NCBI GenBank assembly: GCA_030142905.1
Contig: JASJOG010000045.1
Coordinates: forward strand, 343,501-407,500
Reading direction: 5' to 3'
Source: Heliopora coerulea
Taxonomy: Eukaryota > Cnidaria > Anthozoa > Scleralcyonacea > Helioporidae
Length of the DNA stretch: 64,000 bases
This document shows positions 1 to 53,300 of the stretch, in pieces. The position numbers and the translations under genes were made by a program. The notes beneath the pieces were generated by a model. The model worked only from the letters and a program-made list of their open reading frames with translations. It ran no database searches and was not told where the DNA came from. Within the stretch, counting starts at the first letter, position 1; each line of letters begins with the position of its first letter.

Positions 1-379
1 CTACAAGTAAGTTCGCTGAAGCTTTCACTCTTGTTCTCCCGTACTTTCGAAGCAAATATATGGACACCTATGCTCAAATAAGAAGTAGCTTTTTTTAAAA
101 TAAGAAGTACTAATAGGAAGTTCAAATGTTTTATTAAACAGGAAAATGGAGTTGTCTGTTTTTCACTTGCAGGAATATTAGGGAATAATATTTGTGAAAC
201 CCGATGTTTGATATTTTTAGGCGTCACAAGATCCTCTTTCACTGACAGCTCTTATTACTTTTTCATAAGTGCCAGTTTGGACCAATTACAGCGCAGTGCG
301 CCAGTTCCCAACCTTTGCTACAGATCTAGCAGGAGATTCTTAATACCAGTCCGTCCTACATTTGTGACGACCTACTCAC

Positions 380-41558
<41,179 letters not shown>

Positions 41559-43364
41559 TCTGGCCTTCTAGAAAATTAGTGAAAAAAGAAATCACTTTAA
41601 TTTGCAAAAACCAAAATTAAATAGCATGAGAAATTACAGTAAAAGTCAGGTTTTGTATATACAATAAATCAAAATGTGTAGTTATTATTGCTAATTGTCT
41701 AAGGTTATTAATTCTTTCACCAGCATGGCTTTTTACATTTTTCAGTTTCTTTAGTGCCAAATGTTATTCAATACTAAAGGAAAATGTCAGTGTGTTAAAA
41801 GATTGGAGCTCACATTCATTTCATTCTTACCACAAAAATTATTTGCTGTAGCACCACACTCAAATTGCTTGAAAATGTTTCAGCCACAATTTAGAATGTG
41901 AGTTCATCATCTAGTGTTTCAATACCTGTCTATATCTTTCTGTACAATAAGCCTTAATTTGGTCCATTTTTTGTTTTTACTACAACAGATACTGTAAATA
42001 GGCAAAAAGGAACTTTCTTTACATGCATTACAAAATAAGAAAAATTATGAGTATGAGACACAGTACTTCATACTTCATAAGACATCACAGTTAGGTATGT
42101 CCAAAAATAAACATTTTCATCTAATGCCTTTTGGTAGCTCAATTACACAAGTCAAACTTTTATTCCTTACCCAATAAAAGATACAAGTATTCAATCAGAA
42201 ACAATTACTTTTAATTATCTCTTATAACATTTACATTACCACTGGATTCTGTCATCCTTTTTCAAAAATAGGTCAGTAATGCCAAAATATTGTACAAAGT
42301 TAATTATGCTGCAACATGTTTGTTTACCCTCCTGTTTAAAATAAAGATGGTTTGCAGTGATATTTCTTTTAATTTTTAACAATACAAACCCTCAAAATAG
42401 CAGTAACTACTCACCTAACACAATGCCAGCTGGATAGCAAGTTTGAGAAAGTTTATTCTTTCTTAATGTTCTTTGAAACGTTTACAGTTTGTCTAATTTT
42501 AGAATATTGCTGATCAATGGGAAGAGCACAATCATTTTCTCAGTATCGCCATAAAGGTTTTCAGAATAACTTTAGTGTCATACAATAGTACAGAAGGATT
42601 CTGGCTCAGCAACTCCTTTCAAAAATTAATTCTGTACACTTTCTGTGATTAGATTTTTGATGTTTAAGATGCCTCAAGCATTTAAAGGAGACAAATTCCA
42701 TTTTTGCCAAATTTTGCGGTAAATTATAATATATAATAATAATAATAATAATAATATCGTAGACCACATAAACTGGACTGTGTAACGTCAACCTGGCAAC
42801 ATCTTCTACACTGCCATAACAGTAGTTCAACAAACAAGTAGTCTACCAAAGAACAGGTAGCATCATTTTTCGCTGAGGAAAACGTCGTGTACCGCATCAA
42901 ATATAAAGCGGAATAATTTCTCTGGAAGTTCATGACTTTTCAACACCGCCTACTTCAGTAAACTTATCGGCTGACGTTATGGCGCAGTGAAATTTTCATG
43001 GGCCACCTACTCCAGCGAGGTAAAAGGGTTAAAAACTCGACACCAACCAATGGCAAAACTTACATCACAGTTCAGGCTGAGTTAAACGAAGACTTTCAAA
43101 AACTGCTCTATCTTAATTAGGTCTCCTTTTCCCGTAGTAGAAAACGTTCAATAGGTACCTTAAATATCATGTCAACCCAATCTTTATACTATATCAAAGT
43201 TCTATGCCGGTAGACGCTATAACATTGGAAAACTAACTAAGCTGAAATAAAACATTTATAACCAAACATTCAAATTTCCCAAGTCCGAACACTCACACAC
43301 TCATTCGCGATTTATTGTAACACACGCAATTTAACATTCCTTTAAGACCACATGGATTACTTAC

Positions 43365-43575
43365 GTCTTACTCAGTAGAAGGCGTTATTGCTGAATCCAG
43401 TTACTGGTCGAAAATTGCCTTGAACCTCGAAGCCTCCAAGCAAAGAAATGAATATTTACAAGGAAATTCTTTGAGACTCTTACGTATAGTTTAACCTTTG
43501 ACACCATATCAGGTAAAAAAATGTGCAACGCCCGAAAGGCATCACTTCCGAGCAAGTGGAATTACTTCCGCCAAG
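43365..43575 (-). promoter_or_regulatory. Putative 5' noncoding exon and promoter of gene A
   Basis: Inference. A perfect donor (AAGAC then gtaagt) lies at 43365/43364 on the minus strand, with a second donor-like site at 43484/43483. Upstream are two CGGAAGT words (43544-43550 and 43564-43570, minus strand), typical ETS-family sites of TATA-less promoters. CpG becomes frequent here after a CpG-poor stretch. No TATA box or initiator can be assigned. Confidence 0.3.
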
Positions 43576-43839
43576 ACGCTTTCAAAAACGTTTCGGGGCC
43601 TATTAGTATTTACACGACTTGATTCTCGTTATGATTGTTCGTTCTCTTGCATTCGATTAAACTAGCGTCTTCTCAATGAATTGCTTCATTTGTGCGTGAA
43701 TCGAAAGGTAGGATTTACTTTCTCTCTTCTCTTGATCATAAAATGAATAGCCCGCACGAATTCAGTTTTTGAAACAGGATTAGGTCTACTCAATATTTTT
43801 CAATCCAAAATAAAACAAAACAAAACAAAAGCAAGATAT

Positions 43840-43985
43840 GATAAGACTGACAAGGTAAGGCAAGGTAAGATGACTTCCTATATTTGTGGATAAGATAACT
43901 TCAAATAAGATAAGATGAAACAAGATAAGATGAAATCCAGAAGGATAAGATGAAATCCAGAAAAGATCGGAGGAGATTTGATTAA
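43840..43985. repeat. Minisatellite of GATAAGATGAAATCCAGAA-type units
   Basis: Degenerate copies of an AAGATAAGATG unit, the last two nearly identical. It lies just upstream of the putative gene A promoter. Confidence 0.6.
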
Positions 43986-45365
43986 AGTCTGCGCATAAAA
44001 AGTCAAAATTCCAGCCAAACTCGACTCGGGTTTCGTCGCACCTTTAAAACCTTTCTCGCCCTACACCGGTCATTTCTGTCCCCTGTCGAGTTTCAAAAAC
44101 AAGCAATTACAATTAACTACGTAATATAACGCACTCGTATGAGAATTTGTAAACGGAAGCCCGATAACATAGAGTAAATATTTACTCTGTACCCGATAAA
44201 ATTACGGCAGCTGCGATTGAGTGTTCAATAACGTCAGAAAGAACCATGAGGTAGCCAAAATGGCATGCACCCCACATTTTGAGGAGATTTGGACCCAACA
44301 CTTGCGGGTTCGTTCTTTCACTTCTTTACAGAGCCTTTCGATTATCTGCGACGGCTCCAGTTACAATCCAACAAACAAGTTTCCTTTTTCTATTTATTTA
44401 GACGAGAAAAAAAAATCAGCGTTTGATCGCAGAAAGTAAATTTCAATGTATATTTATGTAGTATAATAACGAGGTCTTCCAGTGGCATTGTGAGCACTAT
44501 TGACACCTCCATTGCCAACTTCAGAAACAACAGAAATTATACAAACGACGGTCTGACAATATTCAGGTGACTAAAATTGGAAAATTTACCGAGATGCTTT
44601 GAAAACAAGCAAACCAGATTCAGGCAAATTTTATAAAAACAAACTGCTTATGACGGATAAAAAAAATTAAGAGAAAAAAGTAAAAGAGCATTAGCTCTTT
44701 TTGGTCCGCACCTGACTTTTTGATTTTACTCTCGCTCACACCAGACAATTTCACTCGTCAAGGGGATACTGATACTTTCTCGGACTGGAAAGGATTAATA
44801 GTGTCGAAGGAGGGAACCATGAGCCGAATGATGTTGAAGTCCCTAATTTTTACTTCTATCACTTACTTTAGACTTGACCTCTGTCAAACGGTAACTTGTA
44901 TTCAGCGGATATGGTAACCTTTTGTAAGTCCTCATCAGAAGTTTAATTGTTTTCAAAGAGTCGTGAATGGTCACGTTGTGAACCACTGCAGAACAATGGC
45001 ATGTAAAGTTACAGTTTGTTTTTCCACAGTTCATCACTGGATTGGGTTAACAAAAGACACTGTAATTAATATAAGGACATAAATCTAGAAAGATTCTTGA
45101 GCAGACTAATCATGTAGCACGAGAAATTCTCAAATTACTACTCAAGCAACGTTGGAATCCTTAGTTTGGTTTCCGCCGTAGTAAATGTTCATCTGAATTT
45201 GGTTCCCACTTAGTTATGTACTTATGGTATTCCCTAAAGAAAGAATCAACTTTCACTTTCAGCGACATTTCTTCAATAGCAGTCCATCGTCAATTTGTTC
45301 TCGAAGGCCGAAGAATTACCTGAACAGCTGATGATGAACCGTCTTTGGCAATAAATTGAGTAAAT

Positions 45366-45615
45366 TATACCTTTAGCTATTCATTTCCAGAAAATATACT
45401 ATCATTAACGCCCACCTCAAACTCATTAACGCAAAAATACATTCATTTTATTCAATCGACATACATTAGCGTAGATACGCAACCATTTGCATCAAAGGGC
45501 ATTCCATAGCGCCAAGAGACGACCATTAACACCATTCTACTAAACATTAGGGATAATAAAATTTCAGTTACACAAGAGAAATATCTGGCCTAATTGAAAT
45601 TTTATTATCCCTAAA
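45366..45615. mobile_element. Palindromic MITE, copy 4 (left arm and loop only)
   Basis: About 200 bp of left arm, a loop in the flipped orientation, and a short start of the right arm, cut off exactly where a tRNA-derived SINE begins. Confidence 0.8.
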
Positions 45616-45800
45616 GTGCACGAGATATTCTCGCGACAACGCTTGTCCATGAGAGAATATCTTGTGCACTTAAATTGGATAAAACTGGCCTCCAATCCCT
45701 GTGGACTCTATAGCTTAACAGGTAGAGCGGCGGACCGGTATCCCGAAGGTGCGATTTCAAATCCCGCTCGAGTCAACATTTTTCAGTTAATTTCGGGCAG
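45616..45800 (+). repeat. tRNA-derived SINE, second family, copy 2
   Basis: Same layout as the 25.5-kb copy. Its first part forms an inverted repeat, GTGCACGAGATATTCTC with GAGAATATCTTGTGCAC. It interrupts the 45.4-kb palindromic MITE. Confidence 0.75.
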
Positions 45801-46399
45801 TGTCAGTTTATCATGAAGTTTCTGTTCATGGAGTATACCTTCTTATGTCCATAGTATACTGTGTTTATATACATGTATGTACTATACATTTTGCTGTTGT
45901 AACAAGTTCTACTGCTGTTGCTAACTTCTGCTGGCAAAGTGGAATTTGTGCTGTCTTGTTTGTGTAAAGCCTGGTGATTGAGGCTTTACATCCTTCGTAC
46001 TTGTTACATTTATTCTTGGTGGGTTTCTTCCAAATTAGTTTCTCTAACTTCAGTTGAAAAATTTTGTGCGATACCGGCAATACATCCTACCTGTTAATGA
46101 CGGTATACACACTAACGGTAATTCTTGCCTCATCACCCCCAGTCGGTATGGCAATTGGCTAGGTGTCAGTAAGTGAGTGCATGTTACTGGATGAAGAACC
46201 GCGGAACGATGTTACAGCACATAAGCCACAAAACCAGACAGTCTACAGGTATTTATCGCTCTAATGAAAACATGTTTAAATTAAACCTTATTTTGACCTT
46301 CCGTTCTTACTGAAGCAGAAAACATGAAAAAAGTATGTTTTGACCGGCGATATATTTGATCCACATGTGCCTTAAAAAGGGTTGGAAATTGCCATGTAG

Positions 46400-46496
46400 A
46401 GGTTCTCAAAGTTCAAAATTTCCCGGGGAGCATGCCCCCGGATCCCCTTAGAATTTTGCTACCGTCAGATTTTACGCTAGATCCGCCCCTGGTATG
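46400..46496. repeat. Solo end of a hAT-like repeat
   Basis: It holds GGGGAGCATGCCCCCGGAT and ends CTAGATCCGCCCCTGG. The same GGAGCATG-CCCC block and terminal motif occur at 49780-49862, the right end of the 48.6-kb element. Confidence 0.45.
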
Positions 46497-46831
46497 CTTT
46501 TAATTCATAAGTGCAGTAGAGATTCTTACCACTACTTAACGCTTATCCACGTGGATGAGCAGTGTTTCAATTCTATTTCTGAATGATCCTCACGATATTT
46601 TCTCTTCATGTACGAATGCATGTATTATTCTTCAATGAAATGGAAATGATTTGCTTTTATACAAATATTCCCCCCTTACGCGATGGGAGTTGTGAATGTG
46701 CCAATTAGTAAAGAATAAAATATTTAAAATAAGTAAAATATAAGTAAACTGAAAAAAAATAAAAAGTACATACTAAAAACATGGACATTTGCACCTTAAC
46801 GGTGTATTAACTTGCACCTTAGCTCATCATC

Positions 46832-46955
46832 TGAGTCCTGGTAGCTCAATGGTTAGAGCGTCTCACCGGTCATCAGAAGGTTGCGGGTTCGATCCTTGTC
46901 TGGGGCTAAGAAATCATTTTTCTGAGGATGGAGATTGACGATCGTTCATCTATCA
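46832..46955 (+). repeat. tRNA-derived SINE, same family as the 19.4-kb palindrome
   Basis: It has an A-box-like TAGCTCAATGGTTAGAG, a B-box GGTTCGATCC at 46886-46895, and the family tail with GATCGTTCATCT. It lies just past the 3' end of gene B. The anticodon arm does not fold into a standard 5-bp stem with a 7-nt loop, so it is not called a functional tRNA. Confidence 0.75.
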
Positions 46956-47224
46956 TCTCACAGACATTTTTATTTTTCACCTCAACATCATTAAAAAAAT
47001 TGTAAAATATTATAACCAAATAAAACTCTATTAAACATTATAAAGAACCAGGGCAATAGTCTTCGTCTATATGCTATTCCAAGTTACAAGTAAAACATCT
47101 GGTTTGCTTTAACAAGAGCACAAAAATAACATTTCCCAAGTGTTTTTAGGGCTTAACCACAAACGATTGTTCGTTGGAGAGGCATTCAAAATCTATTGTC
47201 TTTAAATCCCGCATCACCAAACAT

Positions 47225-47350
47225 TCAGCCTTTTCCACCGTAGGTCGGATTTTGGAATGTTGTCGTCGCTTGTTTGAATATCGGGTTTTCACTGGTATCC
47301 CAACGTGCGTTCTGCTGTTCTTGTTCAAATTTCGCAAATTCCCGACGATC
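47225..47350 (-). CDS. Gene B last coding exon: cytoplasmic tail
   Basis: 41 codons and TGA. It begins [18 protein letters not shown] and contains NPIF then TTT and NPTY, ending GGKG. These are the membrane-proximal, talin-binding and kindlin-binding elements of integrin tails. The acceptor is ttttag and phase is 0. Confidence 0.97.
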   Translation of the reverse strand, partial: DRREFAKFEQEQQNARWDTSENPIFKQATTTFQNPTYGGKG

Positions 47351-50300
47351 CTAAAAGCAATACAAAAAGTTCACAGTGAAATAATTTACAGATACTGAAT
47401 ACGGGAAAATTACCTCATAGAACTGAAGAAAGGGGCATCAATTTAGACGAAATTAGCAAAGACAAAAATCTCTTTCTCAAAAATGTCTAAAATGCATTTG
47501 CAAAGCCTATAATACTTTCAGTCCATTCACGTCATCCTGGTTCGCTAAAAGTACCAGCGCAAACATTCCCAAAGTGTGCAGCGTGCATGATCACAAATTA
47601 CCCCATAGGCCACTTGAAAACGCCATAAGCTTTCTCGCAGTCGCAAAAATTAACTCATTCAAACGGGATCAAGTTGCGAAGTAAGAACCCAATTCATGCA
47701 ACGACATAAACCAGGTAATTTCAGTATATGGACATTATTTCCATGACCTTCATTCCACAGTATTTTTTTCATTGACTTTACCACGAATAAAATGTTTCAC
47801 AAGGCGATTAACGCTAATCGTGGGTAAAAATTTGAAATGCTGTTTTATTATAATACATACTTGTTGAAAAGTTGAGTCGTTGACTTCGGACAAAAAAACC
47901 CTTTTAACTTAATACGAATGAGAGATCTGATTCGGCAAGGAGGTTAACTTCATGTCAAACATTCACAATTTGATCCGATTTCGGTTGTTAATGTGGTTGT
48001 ACAGTAAGCAATGATAGGAACCTCAAGATCGACGACGTCCTTTAAACGAAAGAATTCTTCATGCAAAACAAAGAGAACGAATAATTTTTATTCTACAGTG
48101 CATTCTCAACACCGTCCTCGTTCTGCATACAACGTCACCCAGACCATTTTCACGTCTCAAGGACGACGTCAGCTCGCAGAGTGAAAAGACTACAGTCGTT
48201 TTAGGAGACTAAAGACTACAGTTGTTTTAGGAGACTATAGACTACAGTCGTTTTAGGAGACTAAAGACTACAAACGACAAAAATGGCTTGTGGAGACTAA
48301 AGACTACAGTCGTTTTAGGAGAACTGGAGCATTTAGGAGTCATAAAACAAGCCTCTAGTATCAAGCACGGTGGTCAATAAACCGTGGTTTCTTTAAATGC
48401 CGATATTCTAAAAGACGTCGTCGTCGTTCAAGTTGACGTCGTAGATCTTAAGGTCACTATTGTTTGTAAACTTGGGCCTGAGCAATTTCTGAATAGTTGA
48501 TTATTCTAAGTTTTGATCATCTTTGAAAATCGTCCGGAGATTCGCTTAGTCAAATTGTGCTCGTAAATGCTTTAAAATGATCGAACCCGTGAGTTTGTCC
48601 AAGATCTCAAACAACAGGGGTGGATCCAGACCGGCTCACTGGGTTTCCGGAAACCCATCAAATTTTCCTTAAAAATGAGCATGCACAATGTATTTGCTTT
48701 TATTGTGCTAATTATCGCTTCTCCCGCTGGCACCACCGGCACGCCAAATTTGGCGGAATTAACCGCAAAATCGAACCGAATGAGCGTGGAGGATTCGCAT
48801 ATGCCGTGAGCCATCGCGTGGAAACTCGGAAACCAGTGCTTCTTGCGTAAAGCCCACGGAAACCCATCAAAACGTCATATTATTTGGCTAAAACCTCACA
48901 AGCAATTAAAGTGTACCCATCAAAACTGTATTTTAATATTGGTCAAGAACCCATCGCAAACACATCATCGATTAGTGCTGCAATATGGCTGCCGTGGACA
49001 ACCTGTGTGTCGGAAAGAAGATTGTTCTCTTTTTGATATTGGGCTCGTTTACGCGACGATTGGCCGGTTCTCTCCAGCAGAAAAATTGTGTTATATTCAG
49101 AATGTCTGGAAACCTGACCTGCTCTTTCTCTTTCCGCCGACTTCTGAGAGTGGTGGAAAACATCGACGGTTCAGGTATGAATGGCTAGTGCGCTTCCCAT
49201 GGCTATCAAATGATTTGAAACTTTTTGGCCATCCTACCTGCCATTCTTCAGCTCTATCAAGATAATTTTGAACTACAGGTATTTAGCTATCCTACCTGCC
49301 ATTCTGCTGTTGTATGAAGATAATTTGGAACATTTAGCCCTCCTACCTATCATTCTGCTGTTGTATGAAGATAATTTTGAACTATTTAGCCTTCCTACCT
49401 GCCATTCGGCAGTTGTATCAAGCCATTAAAGTCAATTTTGAATTGGTTCAAGATTTTGAAGTATTGGTATGTGCCTCTTGCTAAGCTTGGGTACAAGATC
49501 CACATGAACCTAGCTGTATGGTACAGCTATTTGTGATGAAACTTTTGAGGAGGTACTCCATAAATCAGTTTTGCAGCCTTTGTGCTCCAAAAGTGATTTG
49601 TCAAACACTATCCTTGGAAAATTGTGGCCTCCTAGGTTTACACAGCATATCTATTGGAAGACGTAAGTGATGCTAAAATGATACAATTCGAGGAATGAAG
49701 ATACCTGCATGTTTTCATGAAGCATCTGAAAATGCAGGAAATTGTATTTCCGAGCATCTAGAATTTCAAAATTTTCCGGGGGAGCATGGCCTCGGACCCC
49801 CTAGAATTCTCGCGCCTGCGGTGCTCGGAAACCCCTCACTAAATTTGCTGGATCCATCCCTGAGCAGCACTCGTTCATAGGACTCGTGCTGTTTTTTCAG
49901 TCTTTAAAACAGCCACCCGTGCGTGTTTTCTTCTAACTGCAGTCGAAACTATGCTACTACCTACATGTACTAACTGTCTGACTATAGAAGTAACTACATG
50001 GTCATTGAAGTATTCGGTTTAACTTATTACAAATTATTCGTCGGCGAAAGATCAATAAGAGATGCAAACGTCATTTCAATGCATATCAGACGTATCATAT
50101 AAACTGTTGAACGTCAAGTAGGTTGGCGAACCAGGTAAAAAGTATAACCAATTACGACAGGTTTATTTCTGACCAGTAGTGTCTCCAACACTTAGCCAGC
50201 TTAGTCGTTCTCGTCACTTCCGAAGAAGTTCACGGTCTGTCAGTCTGCGAGGTTTCCAACAACAGAAATTCAATCCCCCCGAAACGTAAACAGTAATATG

Positions 50301-53300
50301 AGATCCTACTTGTTTTCTATTCCAACTCGTTACTCTAAATTTTTTCGAATTAATTACGGAAAACGTGACTGCAGCATAAAAAGTAATTGATTAACAGCAA
50401 ATTAATCGAAAGTAACGAGTTTCTAATGACGCGTTTCTTCAGCATTACGGCCAAGTTCTTAAACCAAAGAATGAAGACTTTAGGGTAGGAATATCTATAA
50501 TATACCTGAATGGTCGCTAAAAGTTTCCAGATCAAGAGAAGTGCGGCACCAATGGCCACTATGCCAAGAATAACACCAATAATGATTAGTAAGTATCCTT
50601 CTTCCCTTGGGCATCCTAAGTTTAAGAAAAAATTGTACGTTTAAAAAAAACATGCTACGCTTTTCAATTGTTAATATATATTTAAAAAAAAACTCACTAA
50701 TAATTCACGAGGAAAATACAAGTGAAAATCATAACCATGTCTTGTCTTTAAAGCCTGCTTTTCACTAGCGACATCAGCGTAAGCATAACGACATACGCAA
50801 GCGCAGTGGGTACTTCATGGTTGGTCAATCCCTTTGTACTGGTGAAGTACAAAGAGTTCAGTTGACTGTAAAGTGCCCACTGCGCTTGCGTAAGCCCTTA
50901 TGTCTCTAGTGAAAACCTGACCTAAACGTGATGAAAAAACCCGCTTACTTTTCTCCTCAACTTTTTGTGGCTTAGAAATCTTCAATTTTCTAACTTTCTT
51001 TACAAATTAGCGTGTCACAGGGTTCGCTTTTGAAATCATCTAAAACTCGCAGTACATACTTTATCGCATCTATCCTACTCGCCTATCGCCTCGGTTTTTA
51101 AATATTACATGACATCGACAGTAAATGCTAAAACAACAGTCGGGATTCGCCCTACACCTTTTGCTGTTCATTACCAGAAAGTACACTATCATTAACGCCA
51201 ACCTCAAATTCATTAACGCAAAAATACATTCATTTTATTCAATCGACATTCATTAGCGTAGATACTCAACCATTTGCATCAAAGGGCATTCCATAGCACC
51301 AACAGACGACTATTAACACCATTCTACTATACATTAGGGATAATAATAGTTCAATTAGGCAAGATATTTCTCTGGTGTAATTGAAATTTTATTATCCCTA
51401 ATGTATAGTAGAATGGTGTTAATGGTCGTCTGTTGACGCTATGGAATGTCCTTTGATGCAAATGGTTGCGTATCTACGCTAATGAATGTCGAATGAATAA
51501 AATGAATGTATTTTTGCGTTAATGATAGTATATTTTCTAGTAATGAAGAGCAAAAGGTGTATTAGAAATAACCATCATTCATATTAAAACCAAGAGAAGT
51601 GTTTTTAGCAGCATGTAACACAGTAGACACAAGGGAGACTGACGCTGAGATAAAGCAGCCAAAAGAGCGTTTGAAGACAAGGGGGAAAACATTTGAAGAG
51701 TACAAAGGATTAACAGCAACAAATTGATTATGACGCAGCTCAATTTTTTCCCCCGGTGATTTTAAACATGAAACTGGACATAAAGGAAAAAAGAAGTAAC
51801 AATAATAAAAAGAACCAAAACCACACAACAAATTCCGATCTTATTTTGTTTTCTTCTCGCAGAGTTTACTCCATAGTCGCTCCACCTGTGTAACGGCGTC
51901 AGCCAAATACTTTCTCATGTATTGACCTCACGCTTGGTACATGTACAGACGTCATGCTTTTAAATTATATATATAATATAATAATAAATATACACATAAG
52001 TGGATTTTTTTGCGTTAAAAACACAAGTATTTCATTATAAATAAAATAGCATTTGTCAACAAGAAGAAAGAAGAAGTAGACGTTCCACTCGCTTTGGATA
52101 TGATTTATTGCACTAACGTTTTCTCTATAAAGCTTTTTAGGTGCTACTAAATTTACGAGTGTTTACGCTACTTATATCTGCTTATTAACGTCATCATTAT
52201 TTGTGTGGCTATTTACATAAATGTTCTTCCTATTACGTCATCGATCAAGTTATCTTACACACTAAAATTAAGTTCAGGTTTAAGTAATGAAATGATTTGT
52301 TTTTCCATACATTCTTTTTCGATCTTACTCTGACCTTTACATTGATAAATGGGCATAATTTTAAATTTACCTTAGCTGCATTCCTCTAGATGTTTACTTA
52401 CTTGTAGATGCCTGTATTGCTCATGTGTGATCTGTTCTTTGTGTAAAGTTACTCTATTCCGGAGACTTTGTGTTTGACCAACATATGAGTTTTTACACTT
52501 CGGACAAATTATTATATAAACGACATCTTTACTTTTACATGTCATTGAAGATTTTATCGTCCACGTTTTGCCGCTTCTCAGTTTTATAGAGTCTCCCGTT
52601 ATAATTAGATCACATGTCCCGCATCGTGGTTCGTTGCATCTTGAAACTGATGGTTTGGGCTTCCCTGGTAGAAAATTCAGCCTTTGTTAATAAACGTTTC
52701 AGATTTTGTGGTTGTCGTCGGCTTATTATAATTTTCGTATCGTCTAGTAGGTTTTTCATCTCAGGTGAATTTGAAAGGAATTTTAAACTGTCCTTTACCA
52801 TGCCGACAACGTGTGGATTATTGGGATTATGCGTAATCACCAAAGGAAGGGTTTTGTTGGGCTCCGGTTTTTGTTTAGTTGATCTCAATTCCGTGATTGT
52901 TAATGTTTTTACTTTTTCAATTCCTTTTTTAATGATTCCCTTTGGGTAATTTTCCTTTTGTAAAAATACTTCGAGTTCTTCCAATCGTTTTCCCCTGATA
53001 CTTTCCTTTTTCACAATTGCACATATACGTCTCGCTAGAGTGTATGCTATGTTATGTTTTGTGTGCTTCGGGTGACATGAAAAAAAATCCAAGAATTGAT
53101 GACTGTCCGTTTCCTTGTAATAAATGTCTGTATAAACGTGTGTATTTTCTTTACAGATTAGTATGTCCAAGAACGATAATTTGTTCGGGTGTGCTTCCAT
53201 TGTAAACTTGATTTTTTCATGGAGACTATTCAGCACTTTGAAAAAATCTTTCAGCTCTGTTTCTGATTTCTGCCAAAACATACAACAATCGTCTAAAAAT

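Larger units (their letters stand above)
41568..47224. other. Intergenic region between gene B stop and gene A start codon
   Basis: It holds the 3' UTR of gene B, a SINE at 46.8 kb, a MITE plus SINE at 45.4-45.8 kb, an AAGATAAGATGAAATCC minisatellite (43840-43985), and the putative gene A promoter near 43.5 kb. Short open frames exist but none shows family motifs or codon structure, so I see no further gene here. Confidence 0.6.

Noticed and set aside
46832..46910. Functional tRNA gene
   Set aside because: A- and B-boxes are present but the anticodon arm does not fold as a normal 5-bp stem with a 7-nt loop, and a SINE tail follows.
52600..52960. Plus-strand 111-codon frame and its mirror at 54919-55254
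   Set aside because: Antisense shadows of the two Penelope reverse transcriptase arms.
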